A stretch of 64,000 bases of DNA from assembly GCF_014805625.2 (NCBI RefSeq), contig NW_023998523.1, forward strand, positions 193,665 to 257,664, given 5' to 3'. Source of the DNA: Glossina fuscipes. Its lineage: Eukaryota > Arthropoda > Insecta > Diptera > Glossinidae. The notes under the pieces were generated by a model, which worked only from the letters and a program-made list of their open reading frames with translations, was not told the origin of the DNA and searched no databases. How positions within the stretch are numbered: position 1 is the first letter of the stretch; each line of letters starts with the position of its first letter. The position numbers and the translations under genes were made by a program. Shown in pieces: positions 24,043 to 36,422 of this stretch.

Positions 24043-26606
24043 TTAGCTTCCTACGGAATCGTTGGAGTGTTCACGGTCCATTTCTAATTTTATAATTTCA
24101 TTATTTAATTTTTCAATTTTCAATATCATTACATTTCTTTCAATTAACATGTTATCCATTTCTCTGTTCAAATAATTGGTTTTTTGTTTAAAATATTCTA
24201 GTTTAGCTTTCATAACATTTTCATAAGTTTTTCCACTTCTACTATCTTTAGACGATTTAGACGATGAAGATGAGGGTAATTCCTAAAATAGAGAAAAACA
24301 TACAACAAGTTACAACTGACTGATGCATATTCTTTTCAAATTATTCCTGCGCGCTATTCACAAACATGCTCGCTTGAGATATTCGAACCAAAGAGAATGA
24401 ATAGCTGTAGAGTATGCGAATAAATACATAGTATAGGGCCCGTGTGGCTTGTTAAAATTTTATAAACGATCCCATCAAAGTTTGCTATCGTTCATCATTC
24501 TTTGCTTGAGAAAGAAAGCGTCGTGTTAAGCTTTAAATGGGTTTAATACCACTGAAGGCGGACCTTTCATGTGTGGAATATTTGTAAGCCGGGCCGTTTA
24601 ATTTTTAATTTTCAATTGAAAAATATTAAATTCTGAGATATTGTTTTAAATTTTGTAAATCGCCTGTTTTCTTATATGCGTATTTATCTATAAAATAATC
24701 CAACGCTGGTCATCAATCTCAAAGAAGTAGAATCAAAGTCGACCGTAGCATGGTAGTACCTTGCGCTCCACATCCTCTGTTCTTTCATGAAATGGTCAAT
24801 CAAATTCTCAAACTTGGAACAAATGATAACAAGTAAAAACCTTATAACGAGCCATGGGCCATCATTAAACGTCCTACAACACTTCACTTCATTCGTATTC
24901 ATACAATTTTTCAAAATGAGTTTATAAAGTTTATGTGAAGTGCTCGGAGTATCGGAGTAGTAGTAAATTTCATCAAAACATCTCAAAAATTGCGACCCAT
25001 TTGGTTGAACAGAAGTATACAAGACAATCTGTCAAGTTTAATGATGAGTCTATCTTAAATCCATTTGCATAGACTTAATATACCCTAATACCACAAGCGA
25101 TGTAGAATATAGAAATGTTACTCGCTCAAGCTTAATAATAAGTTTATAGTGGTCTGTATAACGCTCCGCAGTTGCTCCGAGAAAAATGTAAACAATTCAC
25201 TGATTTTTTAACTTTCTAATATTGTGAATGTTGTGCCTTTACTTGTTGCGTCTTATACTTCGTAAAGTATCGTATTTTCGTTTTCACAGAAGAGATATAC
25301 CTTTCCTACATATCTTACTTGTAACCGTATTAAAGGCCTGAAAGGTTCTATCACAACAATCTACGGAATCCTGCTGATGATGAAATTACGATATCACACT
25401 ACAACATGGCGAAATTTTGGATTTCTTTACCCAATTTATTTAATAGTAGCCTCCCTTATCGAAATTACGGGAAATTCCCCAAAAAATATTTTTTTCACTA
25501 TTTCCCGCTTTTGTAAACCTTTCGTTTCATATAATAATTCTTATCGAAGCAATTGTCAGAGGTTTTCTGCTCTAAATTTTAATATGAAATATCCCATCAT
25601 CAAGCAACTTAATCAAGCAAAACATTTACACATCCCGAATAAAAGCAATATACGTAAAGCTGTTTTATGTCCAAATTACCTATAGGTCACAACAAATTTT
25701 GGAAACTACCTAATGTACGGAAAGAAAACGATCATTACGAACCTATACTAATTAGTAAATGAGAATTGGCTAACAATAACGAAAAAGATTGCGCCATCAC
25801 TGATCAATTCTCTAATTCAAGAAAGTTAATTTTTTTCCCAAGAGGTAGACATGGACTCCACTACTGATTTTAACAGTGTTTCTTTGGCTAATATCTCTGA
25901 AATTAGGCCTTGCTTCAAAATCTTCCTGTTTATACCTTATAGTACAAGTAATTTCTGCTTACATTTAGAGCTATATTATCTCGTCCTTTTCGCGCTTCGG
26001 GGCAGTTCAAAATGTTCACCTTTTCATCTCGAATAGACGCATTTTCACCTTCACGTATAAGATCGTTCTAAAATTACAATTTCAGAAGAAAGGTATTGCC
26101 GTCCTTTACATAATTTTGGTGTTTCTCTACTCACATCGGTTCTCGCCCTTTTTGCATAGTCTAAGTAGTTTGATCTTCCGGAGCAGCCAATTTGCCGTTT
26201 GCACGCAGACTCATGCTAAAATTGTAATTTCGAAAGAAAGGTGCAAATTAGGACATTTTTTTAATAACTCATATAATATGCGAAATTCGCACAGATAGCC
26301 TGCTTTTCTGTCCATCGCGTTATATTGTCAGAAAGTGCTGATTAAAAATACTATTACCGTTAACTCATGAATATCCTTTGACGCTGGAGTAACGGCGCAC
26401 GCACTCCTGAGAAATAGTAAAGAACGGTTTCTCAAGCATCTTTCAAAAAAGTCTTATTACACATACCAATGAGCTCTCATCCGCGCTTCAGCTGTATTTT
26501 GCAATTCCTTATCGCAAATCTTACATTTTGCCACGTGTTTCCCCTTAATGATGCAGTGTGTAAAACCATATAACTGATACCCTTTTCCAATTTTTCTGCC
26601 GACCAT
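24043..26606 (-). CDS. Partial BED-type zinc-finger gene with C-terminal coil (middle unresolved)
   Basis: Two exons on the minus strand look like the ends of one gene. The 5' exon 26467-26606 starts MVGRKIGKGYQLYGFTHCII and has a CxxC...H finger, KCKICDKELQNTAEARMRAH (C28, C31, H46), then a gtatgt donor in phase 2. The 3' exon 24043-24282 (acceptor tattttag, phase 0) encodes a serine-rich lead, SSSSSKSSKDSRSGKTYE, then LEYFKQKTNYLNREMDNMLI and a long lysine/glutamate coil ending NDSVGS. This matches the BED-plus-coil architecture of the genes to its right. The phases do not fit directly, so at least one exon between them is missing from this model. A repeat family A copy lies in the presumed intron (24920-25100). 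The two exons could also belong to different genes. Confidence 0.45.
24900..25100 (+). repeat. Dispersed repeat family A, copy 3
   Basis: It contains 'tctcaaaaattgcgaccca', 'aatctgtcaag' and ends near 'tataccctaataccacaag'. It is related to copies at about 930-1200, 16040-16215 and 37035-37250. A shared word, ctacatcgcttg, appears in inverted orientation near 27368. Confidence 0.65.
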
Positions 26607-27819
26607 TTTATAAAAATCGAGTTTTGTGATTGTTTGTATTTGCAACGAACTTTTTTGTTTTTTTTTTTTTGTTTTGTTTATTTAGAGTAATTGATTAGAT
26701 TTGCTGACAATGAAACTGATGGCCTTTTATTAATTACTGATTCCTTATGATTGATGTTTTACACCTTTAGCTTGATCTCCTTTTCCTCCTCTTCTGGAAT
26801 TCAGCCAATGAAAATCAAATATAAAAAGGTTTGTGTTTTTTTTCTTCTGTTATTCAACAAACCAACAACCGAAAGTTCGCTGAGATGTGTAAAAATGAAC
26901 CAACGTAAACACAGAATTCTTTGTTTAGGCTTTAGTAGAGTAGGGGATAGATTTTGTGTACAATATTATTATTTACTTATTTTAGTGCTTATTTCGCTAT
27001 TGTATTTAGAGTTGTTCGGCAAGTGATTCTGAGCTTAGTGTCTGTCTGTTTATTGATGCAGCGAAGAGACAAAATCGATTGTAAATATATCGGGAATGAT
27101 GGATGGCAACTATATAAGCAACAAAAACAGAAATGTTACAGGAAACGAATTTTGCTAAAATTTTGAAATACTTACAAACCAGACGGGAACAAAGAGAAAT
27201 ATTCTGTAACGAATGGCATAATAAGTACAAGATTTTTGAAGATGCGCAATAAAAATTCTAATCCCCACAGTTAATACATCTTCTGTATATGGTTCCATTC
27301 GCATTTTGCACAACCAGAACGTTACAACGTTCAAATTACTTAAAACAGACCAATCTCTCATTATACCCTACATCGCTTGCGGTACAAGGCTCGAAATTTT
27401 TGAAATATTTAGACAAAATTTGGGACGCTGAACTGTTTCAGCGCAAAAGCAAGAAATGTAAGAAATGTTTACAATGAGTTCAAACGATGTTCGTTGTTTA
27501 TGAAATTCTATGTTTGTTATTTTGTCCGTTATATATAATAAAATAAAACATTTAAATAACTTTTATGATTAAGCATTAACTAATATATATTGTATTGCTA
27601 GTATTAATATTATTATTACAATTTAATAATCTTGTGTAGAGAGAAGAGACAACCAATCCCACATACATTAAGACACACGTACACGTACGCATACACATAC
27701 ACGCACAATTTTAAATTTTAAATTTCAAAGAGTTTTTTAAAAATTTAATCAAAAGTGTCATTGTTGTATGGAATAATATTAAAGACAAGAGAAAAAACAA
27801 ACGAAAATTCCTATAACAC

Positions 27820-27932
27820 TTACTCGGTGGTTACAGGAGGTATCTCAGGAGGTTTCCCAATTGCATTTTGTACCACTGAAAACATTTTGGTCATAATATC
27901 AATCGTATGAGTTGCTTCCAAAAACAAATCTC
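27820..27932 (-). CDS. Isolated coding-like exon
   Basis: On the minus strand a frame reads DLFLEATHTIDIMTKMFSVV, then QNAIGKPPEIPPVTTE. It ends either at TAA (27822-27820) or at a perfect donor gtaagt two bases into the last codon. The acceptor is probably the ctgag at 27937-27933. An open piece, LDNIGVFDVKA, lies just upstream with a gtatga donor, but its phase does not fit. The composition is clearly protein-like. It may be part of the BED cluster (a missing exon or broken copy) or of a small independent gene. Confidence 0.35.
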
Positions 27933-28268
27933 CTCAGACTAATGCAAAAGAAATAATTCGTATAAAATCTTAATTTTTATTTAAGTAAAAGTATTTTTTC
28001 ATACCGCTTTAACATCAAATACGCCAATATTATCCAACTAGGGAAGCGAGTGGACAGCGAGTGGAGCATTAAGCAACTCTTTAAGCCGACGCAATCAAAC
28101 AGGGCATAGAAGCCCTTAGATGGGAATATACTTTATTGTCTACTTTATTGTCGTATAACAGCCAAAGCTTCTTCTACATGTGCCTAGAAATATCCACCGT
28201 ACATAAATCAATGATCCATTATTTTAATCAAATCGCTCAAAACCATAACTCCATCTTCACGCTTTGTA

Positions 28269-28958
28269 CTACGAATTACTTTTATTACAATTTAAATACA
28301 ATTGTTCCAATTCAAATTTAACTTTTTTCGCTTGCAAGGCTGACAAATGCTTTTGTATGCGAAAATAGGCCGCTTTCTCTCGAAAGTATTCAGTTTCAGC
28401 GATAATGCGGGCGTCTTCCAACGAACTTTTACGCTTCGTTGAAGGTTGGCTGCCATTATGGTGTTCGTCCCTTTCAGTGTTTATCAAATCGGTATTTATA
28501 AAATTAACCAATGGCTGTAAATAATATTAATTATGTAGGAATAGGATATGCCAAGAACATTTTTTCACCTCATTATCTTCGTACGGATCTATATCGGGTT
28601 CGTCGCAATAAGAAGTCAATTGAGTTCTAGACTCACTACTCATCGGCGGATTTTCTGTCTTAATAGGAACGGCCGCCGAAATATCATTTAAATGACTGGC
28701 AGAATCATTTAATTGTTTCATACGCTGTAAATTCTCAGGATCTCTTTGTCCCCTTTGAGTAGCGTCGATTTGATGTTTGGCCTTTAAGTGTCTCAATATG
28801 TTACCGGTATTACCTTGATAGTTTTGTTCGTGACGGCATACGCGGCAACGTACGCGAGCCCGACTTAATTTCTCGAAATATTTCCATACTAAACTTTTGC
28901 GCTTTCTAATCGGCAACTCCTTGTTAGATTCATTATCACTGCTGCTCATGTCGGGCAT
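28269..28958 (-). CDS. BED-type zinc-finger protein with C-terminal coiled coil
   Basis: Two exons: 28569-28958 and 28269-28514, joined in phase 0 (donor gtgaaa, acceptor tttacag), 211 residues. Start ATG 28958 (MPDMSSSDNES); the second ATG at 28949 matches the start of the paralogue at 32593 and may be the real one. The BED finger has SLVWKYFEKLSRARVRCRVC with C38, C41, H57 and H62. An acidic linker leads to the C-terminal helix TEYFREKAAYFRIQKHLSAL, then QAKKVKFELEQL. BED fingers bind DNA in chromatin-boundary factors, transcription factors and hAT transposases. Here there is no transposase core, so a DNA-binding factor that dimerises through the coil is inferred. It has the same exon plan as the gene at 31901-32593. 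Confidence 0.88.
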
Positions 28959-28999
28959 TTCAAGTTGAGTCTATTTTCAAATTCCAATTTAAACTGTCG

Positions 29000-31900
29000 C
29001 TTTATATTGATGTGTTATTGTTCGTATACGAATTTTTTCTTTATCGATGAAATTTATTTTAATCCGAATAAAAAATCATAGAATATTCGTATTAAAAATG
29101 TTACTTTTATTAGTGTTGTAGAATTTAGTTTAATATATATTTAACACAGCTGATTATATACAATATGGTAACCGGATAATCACATCATTTTTTATTCTTA
29201 TGAATTCATTTGCAGTGTTAGGGGAAAGACATCAAAAACTCAACGTTACAGTTGGCTTGACAAACTTGTTCTGTATGTTATTTAACACTAGATTAGTTCA
29301 CCACTTTTAAAATTGAAAAATTATTGAATGTCAATTGTACGGTAGTTTAATAGTCTCTCTAATAGCCATTGTTCCTCATCACATAAGAAAACTTTGCGAA
29401 ATCTGTTTCTTCGTCGGCGGCGAACTTTAAAATGAATTTAAAGAGTTGTAAAGTTATTAAAATATAGATTTGTAATTACTGTTAATAATTTCATATAGAA
29501 ATTGCAGCAAATTGATTGGCATTTTAATAATGCATTCGGAGGGATTGGATTTTTGAAACGATGTTGACCGCTCTTAAGGATGCCACTGCGTTAAAAGAAT
29601 AAACGCATCGGACGACAATGGACTCAAGTATAATTTAATTTTTCAAGATATTTTCACACTAAACTTTGTCATTTTCTGATTTCCTAAATTCCTTTATTGG
29701 ATTCCTAATCGATGCTGGGTTTTTTTTTTTTTTTTTTTTGTGTTTCTGTTGCAATTTTGCTTAAATGTGAATAAATAAATTTAGTTTCACAAATTATTAT
29801 CAACGATTTGCTAGTGCTGCAGGAAATCTACGGTTTGTAATTAATATTCGATAAAGTTTATGTAAACAAATAGTCTTACGAATATTTTCATCACTACCGG
29901 CTTAGTTAATTCACATCACTATGATTTCAATTGCAATTGACATTTTCTGCAAACGTCTGATGAGAAATGAGCGGGAAAATCATATTCGTTTAGTTATTTT
30001 GACTTAAGAAAAATGAAAAATTTATCTGCTTTTGACCACGTTATTGTTATAAGACAAGAAATTATCGAAATCCATTGTTATGTGAAACATTTACAAGAAC
30101 GCATATGAATCAATTCGAGGTATGCTACGGTATTTCCCTACATCTGCATTCGATCGTAAGGCTTCTCATTTGTCTACTTGACTATTGACTAAGGCACATT
30201 GATGAATGTCAATATCCAGAAAATTAACAAAATCAAGCCATGACCTCGTGTTGATACTAATGGTTTGGGATGGTAGCTGATAGTGTCGCTCATTTAAAAT
30301 CAAACACACAGAAAATGGTAGTAAGTGTTTGTACATTTTTTATGTGTATACCTAAAGTGTAACGTTCAGAATTTATTCAAAATAAATGCACTTACCGCAG
30401 TAAAACTTTAAACTTTTTATTTTCAGAACAAATGTGGACGTATGTGTATGGACGTATGTATGTAAATTCGCTTGTATGGCTCCTTGCTTTTAAATATATT
30501 TTTCTTGATCACAAGGCTATTGTAAACCTCTTCTATAATAGATTACTATATTTATGTATTATTTATTTACTTTCTTCTATTTTAGATAAAAAAAATAATT
30601 GAATGCAAACAAACGGAATAGAATTTAAATCTATAAAGGATATAAGTGAATAATGTATTAACTTTTACATATATTCGTACAGGTGGTTTGAATAAATTTG
30701 CAATCTTTTATTTAATTGTATGAAAAAACAGCATTTATCTTCCCTTAAACCCATTCAGACTAGTTTTAGTAAATTTTTAGAGACCTGCCGATCGACTTTC
30801 GCATATTTTTGCATATATTTATTTGCATAGTTTGAGAAGAATTTCTATTCTTCTATTAATAATTGTAAAGATTAACATTATTCTAATAAGAAATGTATAA
30901 CTGCTTGATTTGCAGAGGAGTGCTCGGGTTCAATTTGAAACATTTGCTCCCACTTTCACTTATTTGGATTTTGTACTCCTCTGGCGACTAAAAACATCCA
31001 CAGGATTTTAAGTTAACTATGTGGTTAATGAATTGCTGTTAAAACCCATTTACATTGAGCTTCCATAGCATAATGCACAAGTTACTAACTTGCGGAAAAC
31101 ATCATAGTCGTTAACAATATTAGTGATTGCATTAGTTTTTTGCTTTTTAATTGTACATGGCCTGAAACTTGACATCACAAAGATATCTATTCATATAAAT
31201 GGAAAAATTTTAAGCAACATGTTCTTCAGGTTGAGGTAAATATAAAGAGATCTTAATCTGTCTGACGATAGCTTTTCTGTCGATGCTTCAACTACGAAAA
31301 TGATAGGTGACTAAAAATTCAGGAAGCAGAGTTGCGTAATCTTGAAGGAGAAAACTAAAATAGATGGGAGCCTGGGAAAACTGTGAAAATTGGTTGGAGG
31401 ATGGAAACAAGCAAGGAAAGAAAATATACTGCAAATGCTATTTGATCTTAACAATGTGATGGAAATAGTGCTCTTCGGAGATAAATTTTTCGTTGCTATA
31501 CGCTTTCGTTATTTTTCAGATAATTTTCCGAAAAGCAATTTTGTTATATACACCTAACGTTGCAATTATTGGTTTCATAATATCATTTAGTGACGAAGAA
31601 GTGCTGCAGCTTTTGTAAACTTCTAGAATCATATTAGCTCGTTTCAAAAAGCGGGTACAATTTGCACCTTAGACGCAAAAGGAGGTAGATAATGGCGTTT
31701 AACATCTGTAGTAGTTGATAAAAGTCAAAAAATGTATTTCCCATTAGAAAAAAATACTTTAGTTGCGGTGATTGGAAAACATTCCCAATTAGAATAATAT
31801 ATCCCCGAATTATTACATTTTTAGGATAGCTGATGTTAAAAGTTACGCGTCGATTTTTTAAAAAATAAATTCTAAAAACCGAATATTGTACCATTATTTT
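29000..31900. other. Intergenic between two BED/coil paralogues
   Basis: AT-rich, with a poly-T run near 29720 and no supported exon. The 5' side of the 28958 gene (its promoter) should lie just right of 28960. The frame at 31634-31894 is not supported. Confidence 0.45.
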
Positions 31901-32593
31901 CTAAGATTTCATTTTATATTTTGCAAATAATTCTTCTAACTCTAGTTTCAATTTTTTGGCTTGCAATGCAGCCAAATGCTTTTGCATACGGAAATATGCG
32001 GCTTTTTCGCGGAAATATTCTGTTTCAGCTACTATACGATCATCTTTCAGCTTATTAGTGTGGGCAGCAGATTGTGTAAGTATATTATCCTTTTTTGTGT
32101 TGTCCAGTAATTCGTTATAATCAAAGTTAATAACGGGCTAAATAAATTAAAATAATTTTTACATACACTGATGAATTGAAATTAAATATTTTCGCACCTC
32201 GTCTTTGTCTTCATAAGATTCATTTAATGAATTTTCGTATACGGTCGGTTCACGTTTTCTAAACTCCCGCTTGGCCGGATGTTCCCTCTTAATGGAAAAC
32301 GAAGATGTCGTTGCCAATTTTAATGAATTTTCGTTAATTTGACAACTAGCATCCAATTCTTGCATACGTTTTATATTTTTAGGATCCTGTAATCCTTTGA
32401 TAGTTGCATCCAATTGATGTTTGTTTTTTAAATGTCTTAATATATTGCCTGTAGTACATTGATAATTTTGCTCGTGACCACAAATACGGCATTTAATTTT
32501 TGATCTGCTTATTTTGTCGAAATATTTCCAAACTAAGCTCGTACGTCGTTGTCCACGATCTTCCTTAATTGATTCATTTTCACTGCTGCTCAT
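31901..32593 (-). CDS. BED-type zinc-finger protein with C-terminal coiled coil (paralogue)
   Basis: Two exons: 32198-32593 (ATG 32593, donor gtgcga) and 31901-32137 (acceptor tatttag), phase 0, 210 residues. The BED finger follows SLVWKYFDKISRSKIKCRIC (C35, C38, H54, H59), with the same NYQxxTGNILRHLKxKHQxD core as the paralogue. The linker is charged (REHPAKREFRKREPTVYENS). The C-terminal helix is TEYFREKAAYFRMQKHLAAL, then QAKKLKLELEELFAKY. The matching intron position and end-to-end similarity with the gene at 28269-28958 show a tandem duplication about 3 kb apart, in the same orientation. A DNA-binding role is known for BED domains. The target is unknown. Confidence 0.9.
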
Positions 32594-33125
32594 ATTGATC
32601 TAAGAATTTAACGGATCAATTCAGTCATTTTAAGTTAATTTAATACTAATTTAAACTTTATAAAATTCTATAATTTTCTTTTTTATTTTTAACTTATAAA
32701 CCCGTATATTGGTTCATAGTGATGCATAAACAAACCGCTAGCATAGCAGAATAAAATTAAATAATAATATTGCAAAATAACCGGTTCAATGAAAGAATAA
32801 AAGTAAAAAAAAAAAAAAAATAAAAAAAACTTGAAACCAACCTCAACACAAGTTTATAAATTTTCATACAATGCTGCGCTATTTTACGGTTTGAGATGCC
32901 AGACGCCAGTAATTTATTTTTATCATTAGTGAGATGTGTGTATGTGTGCGATATACGAATCAATTAGTTTTTTCTTCTCTCTCTATTCGTTTAGTAGTGA
33001 TTACTCTTGAAAATGTATAGAAAGAATTTAATTTAGGAAATGATTGAAAAATACCGATTATTAGCTAAAGCGAATTAAATTCAAAAATCATACCGCAACG
33101 ATTGGTATGAAATAAACACTAACAA

Positions 33126-35224
33126 ATGGAATATCAAATCCTTGATGAGGATACGTTAACTGAAGTTGATATCTTAGGGAAAAATTCGGATAGTGGACGT
33201 GATAGTAGTGAAGTTGCCTTTGAAGCGTCTAAATCAGATTCAGGCATAGCGACTGATTCAAATACCCCATCCAAACGAAAAATTAGTTTTGCCTGGGATT
33301 ATTTTCGCGCCGTCTACGGTACTAGTCAATATCAGTGTTTGGTTTGTCAAGCCTGTGTGGGCAATAAAATTAGTAATTTAGCTCGCCATTTGGCGGTATC
33401 TCATGACATTACAAGGCAGAGTGTGGTCCGTATTAAAAGACAATTTAAAATTTCCATCTTTCATTAATAATTTGTTTGCTTACTTTAGAAAGGCGAGTAC
33501 TTTTCTTTACGAACTCGCCCTAGTCGCAGCTTCATTTGGAAATATTGCACAAAGGAGAATAATAAACAGGCTCGCTGCCATCTTTGCAATAAAGTTTTGT
33601 ATTTCGGTGGCGGCAATACAGCCAATATCACCAAACACTTGAAACGTATGCACGGTGATATAATCGAGAATAAGAGCGTAAGTATATCGGATATTTAAAA
33701 GAATTCATAATTTCATATTTCATAAAAATTCAGGATTCAGTTATGGATGACGAGACGATGCAAGCAACTGCAGCTCTGAATCAAACAGCTTATGAGGAAG
33801 AGCTTAATGGTCGCAATAGCGACGATATCAGCTCTAGAGAGCGTAAAGAACGTAGGGGAGCTAGTTATGTTTGGAATTATTGCGAGAAATTATCGAGTCA
33901 CACGATACGCTGCAAATTGTGCACAAAAGTCATGTCCTTTCATGGCACGGCGAATGTAATAACGCACTTGCAACGACGTCATAATGTGCTTGGGGATACT
34001 GCAACAGTTCAGGTCAACTATAAACAAGATAATTTTGAAGGCATAAACATTGCTGAGAGCCCAGATATTTATGACAACACGGATTCTTTACCTAAGGTTG
34101 GCCGTAAATCTATGAATAGAGAAAGCGTAGTATGGAAATATTGCACCCCAATTGGTCAAGATCAGGTGCGATGTCTGTTTTGTAAAAAAAACCTCTCATA
34201 TCAGGGTACAAGTAATTTACAACGTCATCTGCATCGTATGCATGGAGTGGTTACGCATGGTCGCAAAACTAAACTACCTGCAGATACTGAACTTATAACA
34301 ACAATTAAAGAGGAGAGTTTTAAATTGCCATCAAATGTTGATTTTATTTGGCAATTTGTGAAACAACTAGAAGATGGTCAAAAATCAAAGTGCAATATGT
34401 GCGATGCAGTTTTCGAAGCTAAAGAAATCGAAGCCATAGCCAAACATTTAACTATGGTTCATGCCGTTGAGCCGAATCCTGATAGTAAATTAAATATATT
34501 ACGAACACGAAAACGTACTCGACATGTAGACTTTGTAAGTATGAATGTTGTAAAAATCACAATCATATATAAGCGAAAGTTCTCTCTTTTGTAGGAGACC
34601 AGTGACGATGGCAATTACGATGAAGATTTTAATATCAGTAAGTGGAGTAAAATAGAAGACGCCGATAATCAAATCTCAGATTTCGATGAGAATATTAAAA
34701 AAGAGGATTCTTTGTTTGATGACATTATAGAAGAAGATCGGGATCATGCCAACAACTACGATGAGGATCCTTTTGATCAGAATGTACGTATAAGATTTCT
34801 ATGAATTAATTTTTATAAGAATTTTTTTTTGTGATCCTCATAGATAGTACAAGAAGTATCGCAGCCGAATCCCCTTTCTGCGCACAGTTCTCGAGATCAT
34901 TCTCCTGACAATATAATACTTCCGCAGACGAATTTACCTTTACAATCGTTGTTAACACCCGCTACAACTGCTACTGCCGGTCATGCAGAATCTAAAATAT
35001 TATTGAAATTACAAGAAGACCGCTTACGTATGGAAACCGAATATTTTCGCGAAAAAGCCGGTTATTATCGAATGCAAAAGTACCTGACAGCTTTGCAAGC
35101 TAAAAAGGTGCGCATTGAATTGCAGCGTCTTAACGAAACTGAGAGTACAGTTGTCACTACAGCCGATTTAAATGGGCCTTATACCGTAGATGTTGGTCTC
35201 AGCGATCACATAAGCACACAATAG
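33126..35224 (+). CDS. Five-BED-finger protein with the shared C-terminal coil
   Basis: Five exons: 33126 to about 33422, 33489-33677, 33734-34534, 34595-34783 and 34844-35224, all in phase 0, about 618 residues. The first donor is uncertain (33422 or 33425; both weak). Five BED-type fingers are visible: C71/C74/H88/H93; C129/C132/H149/H154; C222/C225/H240/H245; C309/C312/H327/H332; C382/C385/H400/H405. Each follows an aromatic lead such as SFAWDYF, SFIWKYC, SYVWNYC, SVVWKYC or DFIWQFV. A long acidic linker covers exon 4. The C-terminus has the family helix TEYFREKAGYYRMQKYLTAL, then QAKKVRIELQRL, and a short tail ending ISTQ. It is divergent from the single-finger paralogue whose 5' end is at 32593. 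Finger number may have grown by internal duplication. The frame at 33403-33642 on this strand is a shadow. Confidence 0.9.
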
Positions 35225-36422
35225 TTCTATTTAGCGTAGTCATCGCATTTATAAACCTTCTTTTCTCATTACGTTCGAACAGACGTAGAATAAATTCTAT
35301 TTAAGTAAATTTATGCAAAGGTTTGTAAACTTTCGGCAATTCCTCAAATTGCCTTAAGGAAATTTGCCAGCGACGCGAAGAAGAGAAGAGGAGCCAGCGT
35401 ATGCAATGTTTTTAACAAGAATGTTTTTTGTCATTTCTTATAAGTAAATATTTCGTTTTATTAGGCTCGAGTGATAACGATAGAAAATTTTCATCATCAT
35501 GAACCTGGTTCAAAATGAAGTAGTTTACAAATGTCTACATAGAGATAAGTAACAATTCATTAATTCAAATTTTTTTTTTTTTTTTCTTTACTTCGTTATT
35601 TTTTCTAAGATATAAATAACTTTATAATCGATGGAATAAAATAGTTTTTTTTTTAATTCATTCATTTTTGTCAGTTAAATTTTACTTTCTTTTATTAAGA
35701 ATAAAATAAAAATGGAATTAAATTCTGAACTTTCGTTTCATTTGTATTCCAACTAACCGAAGATTTTTGCGTTGCGGCCGATGCTCGATAGGAATGGACC
35801 ATTTTTTTCGCACTATTTCTCTTAGAATATTTTCTTTTTTCATCTTCTACCATACAAATAAATTATGTAAGATGAGCAAAGTTTTTCAATAAAAATTAAT
35901 TTTCTTCGCATTACTAGTATAAAAAAAAAACATGCACAAAACAATATTATATTTCAATTCATTGTGAAAACATAAATTTAAAAAAATTATTTACAAGTTT
36001 TTTTTTTTTTTATGTATATACAGATATAAATAACAGTATCAAGATAATTTTGTTTTACTACTAAATAGCTTTAGTTTCCTTTTCGAGGTAACATAATTTG
36101 TGTGTGTGTGTGTGTGTGTTAAATTGCCAAAGGCATAATACCAGTAATATATATATGTGATATACTATTATATTTCTATGTGCCGATTTTCTTTACGTAT
36201 TATTTATTCGAAGGCTCTATCTACTCTAGAACATTGCCTTTCTTTTACTGAAAGAAAGAAGTTTTTCTATTTAAATAAATGGATGACACGACGATTGAGT
36301 TTCTTTTTTGACAAGTGTTGTATTGCGAAATATAGAAAATTCTGCACGATAGGTGAGAACGCGACCCTTTTATTATATATCACTAGATAATTTAAGAAAT
36401 TATGTCTAAATTTGAATCCGAG
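35225..36422. other. Convergent 3' flank between BED gene and Zip99C
   Basis: This holds the 3' UTRs of the five-finger gene (+) and Zip99C (-). Several AATAAA signals (for example near 35290), poly-T runs and a (GT)n tract at 36100-36119 are present. No other exon is visible; the frame at 36157-36390 is not supported. Confidence 0.55.
36100..36119. repeat. (GT)n microsatellite
   Basis: About ten GT units close to the Zip99C 3' end. Confidence 0.9.

Noticed and set aside
24684..25022. 112-codon minus-strand frame
   Set aside because: It runs through a family A repeat and is not conserved in the other copies.
33403..33642. 79-codon frame over exons 1-2 of the five-finger gene
   Set aside because: It is the wrong frame; the true reading with CxxC...H ligands needs the intron at about 33423-33488 removed.
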